From Chara braunii (lineage: Eukaryota; Streptophyta; Charophyceae; Charales; Characeae), in contig BFEA01000047.1 of assembly GCA_003427395.1 (NCBI GenBank), forward strand, positions 2,243,013-2,275,385: a stretch of DNA of 32,373 bases, read 5' to 3'. How positions within the stretch are numbered: position 1 is the first letter of the stretch; each line of letters starts with the position of its first letter. This document shows positions 30,367-32,373 of this stretch, piece after piece. Below the pieces are notes generated by a model. It did no database searches. It had not been told where the DNA came from and saw only the letters and a program-made list of their open reading frames with translations. The translations under genes and the position numbers were made by a program.

Positions 30367-31410
30367 AGATTCTCCTTCTTTCCACTCACCTCCTCTAGTA
30401 TCTTGGAGTTGATGTACCAATTTTGATGATGTTTCTCCTTCACTTGGCTATGGCTCCCTTCTTCCTCAAATCCTTCTCATCCCTCCTCCTCAGTCCCTTC
30501 CTGATGATGGTAAGCTCCTATCACTATGGCTATGGAGTCCTCCCCTCTAGGAGGGCTAATAAGAATCCCTCTAGCATTTCCTTCTTCCTCATAGCTTAGG
30601 GCTATGGCGGATCACCTTCCTAGGCCAGCCTCACTATCACCAGCCTCTTGAGCTCCTCATACTATCCCACAGTTTCCTCTAAGCTCCCAAACTGGCAGAG
30701 ATTCCCCTCCTTTCACTTCAAGTGAGAGTGGTGCTCTCTCGGGCTCATGTCAGCAGAATGTGCTTGCCTCAAGCAAATGTGAGTGTGGCGAAGTATTCCC
30801 CCAGCTTAAATAGGCTGGACACAGTGTTTTGGCCAGCCCATGGATTTCCCCATGGGCCCCATGGTCAACCGGGGTACCCCTATGACCATTTTTCACTACT
30901 AGGCCTTTCCGGGGGCACTTGGGTCCCTTTTGGCCAGGTAGATGCAGTTTGAGTGGTTGGTACCAACTCGGACTGCCCCTTGGGCCTCTTCAAGCCTCCT
31001 CTCCTTTCTGAAATACTACCCCCTTGAGTCCAAATGCCCAAGGGCAACCTCTCTTAGGAGAAAAAAAACTAGTGGGTCTTTTTTTCGAGTTTTTAAGTTT
31101 TACTCAATTTTTGGTAGGCCGAGGTATTTTCACATGCCTCGGTGCTTTCCCAGCCTTAGATCTTGCTGAGATCAGAGGCCGACATCATTCCTAGCTACCC
31201 CCAAGTGGGCCTTGCTTCAATTTTGAACCCCTATGCTAAGTTTTTCAATTTTTTGTGCATTTGGCCTCCGTTTTGGGCCAAATGCACAGTTCCGATTTTT
31301 TTCTTTTTTTTGTTTCTTTCCATTTTGGGTTGCCAACTTATTTTGGAGTTGGCCGTTTGAGTTGGCCTCATAAAAAACGGTCATATTGCCTCCTCCATGG
31401 ATCTGGATCT
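30367..31410. other. Unique 3' block of the right repeat copy
   Basis: Aligns with 4229-5197. Same GGTTGGTACCAACTCGG near-palindrome at 30957-30973. No gene seen. Confidence 0.7.
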
Positions 31411-31452
31411 CTTCAACACCAGCGTGCCGCACTACTGAGTCATAGACACACT

Positions 31453-31525
31453 GTGGGCAGTGTGTTACAGCGGTGGTTACGCACACGCATGGCCAGCAGT
31501 TGCCCAGGTTCAAACCCTGGCAGCA
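31453..31525 (+). mobile_element. tRNA-like SINE head or tRNA pseudogene
   Basis: TTACAGCGGTGG (31465-31476) resembles a pol III A box, and GGTTCAAACCC (31507-31517) resembles a B box. The B box sits in an ideal T-arm: CCAGG (31504-31508), a 7-base loop TTCAAAC, then CCTGG (31516-31520). The acceptor and anticodon stems are poor, so it is not a working tRNA. It begins about 40 bases right of the point where the long repeat is interrupted. Confidence 0.55.
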
Positions 31526-31540
31526 GCATGCATCCCGAAT

Positions 31541-31790
31541 CTTGATAAAGATAATCCGGGAGTGGGGCGGGGCGGGGCAGCGGGGCGGCGTGGTCACTTG
31601 TGTGTGCGTGTGCGGTGGCCTCATAAAGATAATCCGGGAGCGGGGCGGCGTGGGCGCATGTGTGTGGGTGCGCGGCGGCGTGGGTGCGCGTGTATGCGTG
31701 TGCGACGGCCTTATAAAGATAATCGGGGAGGGGAGCGGGGCGGGGCGGGGCGGGGCGAGGCGGGCGCGTGCATGTGCGTGCGCGGCGGCT
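31541..31790. repeat. GC-rich tandem repeat, 78-90 bp units (3), G-quadruplex-prone
   Basis: ATAAAGATAATC anchors at 31545, 31623 and 31713, each followed by a G-rich CGGGAGCGGGGCGG-type block and alternating GTGTGCGTG. A dense run of GGGG tracts at 31724-31764 fits a G-quadruplex motif. Open frames across it on both strands arise from the GC-rich repeat. Confidence 0.88.
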
Positions 31791-31920
31791 TTGGTCTTGG
31801 CGGTTGCGCGCACGTGTCGTGCACCCTCTCTTTTCTGCTACATGTAAGGTGTTGCACCTTTTCATCTGTCGTTTTCCACGGAAACAGCCGAAAAACACCT
31901 GGGAGCAGGGAACGTTCCCA

Positions 31921-31931
31921 CTCTGATACCA
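31921..31931 (-). other. Primer-binding site for initiator tRNA-Met
   Basis: The minus strand reads TGGTATCAGAG, complementary to the 3' end of plant initiator tRNA-Met (canonical TGGTATCAGAGC, 11 of 12 bases, next base T). One base separates it from CATCACA, the end of an LTR. It marks the start of the internal region of a minus-strand LTR retrotransposon that runs left from here. Confidence 0.7.
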
Positions 31932-31932
31932 G

Positions 31933-32279
31933 TGTGATGCACCCGCCGGGATGGCGGTCCGTCAGGATCAACATGAACGGTTGAGGGGGAGGAGATGGAG
32001 ATGGAACTAGAAGGCACAGCGCAGCTCCGACACAAACTCAACACGCACGTACTCCAAAAGTGCAGAATGAAGAATGATCTGAAAAACAGACAACAGCTGG
32101 GGTATACCCCCAGCGGACTGACTGGACTGGACTGGACTGGACTGGACTGGCCTGGTACCGACAGTGGTACCGGGCAGGACTGGACTAGACTGGAACAGCA
32201 CACGGCCTGGTCCCACAGGCCGAACTGGCAAATAGCCAAATACACCCTGGATGTAGGCCGGGGCAGATGGAGGCCCGCT

Positions 32280-32373
<94 letters not shown>
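31933..32373 (-). mobile_element. LTR fragment of a second minus-strand retrotransposon
   Basis: Ends in ...GCATCACA (minus strand) one base before the primer-binding site, giving the TG/CA terminus expected of an LTR. It contains a GCTGGGG-TATA-CCCCCAGC palindrome (32096-32114), six ACTGG repeats (32121-32150) and the closing AC/AG microsatellite. The other LTR boundary is outside the window. No second copy of this LTR was seen, so the element is truncated or only partly included. Confidence 0.5.
32282..32373. repeat. (AC)n(AG)n compound microsatellite at the window edge
   Basis: AC repeats at 32282-32320 followed by GA repeats to the last base. Like the left edge, the window stops inside a simple repeat. 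Confidence 0.98.

Larger units (their letters stand above)
27062..31410 (-). mobile_element. Long direct repeat, right copy (candidate 5' LTR)
   Basis: Matches the left copy block for block and in the same orientation. Differences: 376 bases missing near 28541, about 45 missing near 30209, about 80 extra near 30623-30700, and fewer units in the 53-, 80- and 173-bp arrays. Similarity ends sharply after ATGGATCTGGATCT at 31410, where unrelated sequence begins. An insertion there has probably removed or displaced the last 20 or so bases of the repeat. The orientation (minus) is inferred from the pyrimidine tract right of the left copy and the minus-sense coding remnants between the copies. Confidence 0.7.

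Noticed and set aside
31217-31984. Several long Pro/Ala/Arg/His-rich open frames on both strands near the right end
   Set aside because: They come from the GC-rich 78-90-bp tandem units and the SINE-like sequence. Stops are simply rare at this composition.

Overview
The window looks like repeat-rich, non-genic chromatin of a plant nuclear genome, probably a seed plant. A primer-binding site complementary to the plant initiator tRNA-Met lies next to an LTR end at 31.93 kb. There is a hAT-type MITE with an intact 8-bp target duplication, a tRNA-like SINE head, AG/AC microsatellites, and many tandem repeats. I see no intact host gene and no clear reverse transcriptase, integrase or protease. The species cannot be fixed. 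Both ends of the window stop inside microsatellites, so it is probably an assembly-limited contig.

Layout. A long direct repeat flanks the window: a left copy at 1-5197 and a right copy at about 27062-31410. Both copies carry the same blocks in the same order: an AG microsatellite, a 53-bp minisatellite, a CAG/CAA tract, an 80-bp array, a 173-bp array, a GAA tract, and about 1 kb of unique sequence. I read them tentatively as the LTRs of one very large minus-strand element, with a pyrimidine tract just right of the left copy as candidate polypurine tract. A segmental duplication is the alternative. Between the copies, 5.2-8.9 kb is pyrimidine-rich DNA with tandem and hairpin repeats and two possible minus-strand gypsy LTR edges. 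At 9.9-11.3 kb are a hairpin array, the MITE and an A58 run. At 11.6-12.9 kb is a decayed minus-strand Gag-like remnant with a zinc knuckle. At 13.7-16.0 kb is A-rich DNA with an alternating 120-bp dimer array and seven mini-hairpins. At 16-19 kb is decayed, hairpin-rich sequence.

The most notable feature is on the minus strand at 24034-20225. Four divergent copies of one roughly 270-300-residue domain follow each other head to tail, all broken by stop codons, most of them TGA. Three anchor motifs recur at nearly constant spacing. I do not recognise the family. With a charged helical segment (19.75-19.3 kb) and the zinc knuckle further downstream on the same strand, it could be an unusual multi-capsid Gag or an extra ORF of the large element.

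The right end (31411-32373) is a different insertion that interrupts the right copy. It holds a tRNA-like SINE head, a GC-rich G-quadruplex-prone array, and the PBS/LTR junction of another minus-strand retrotransposon.
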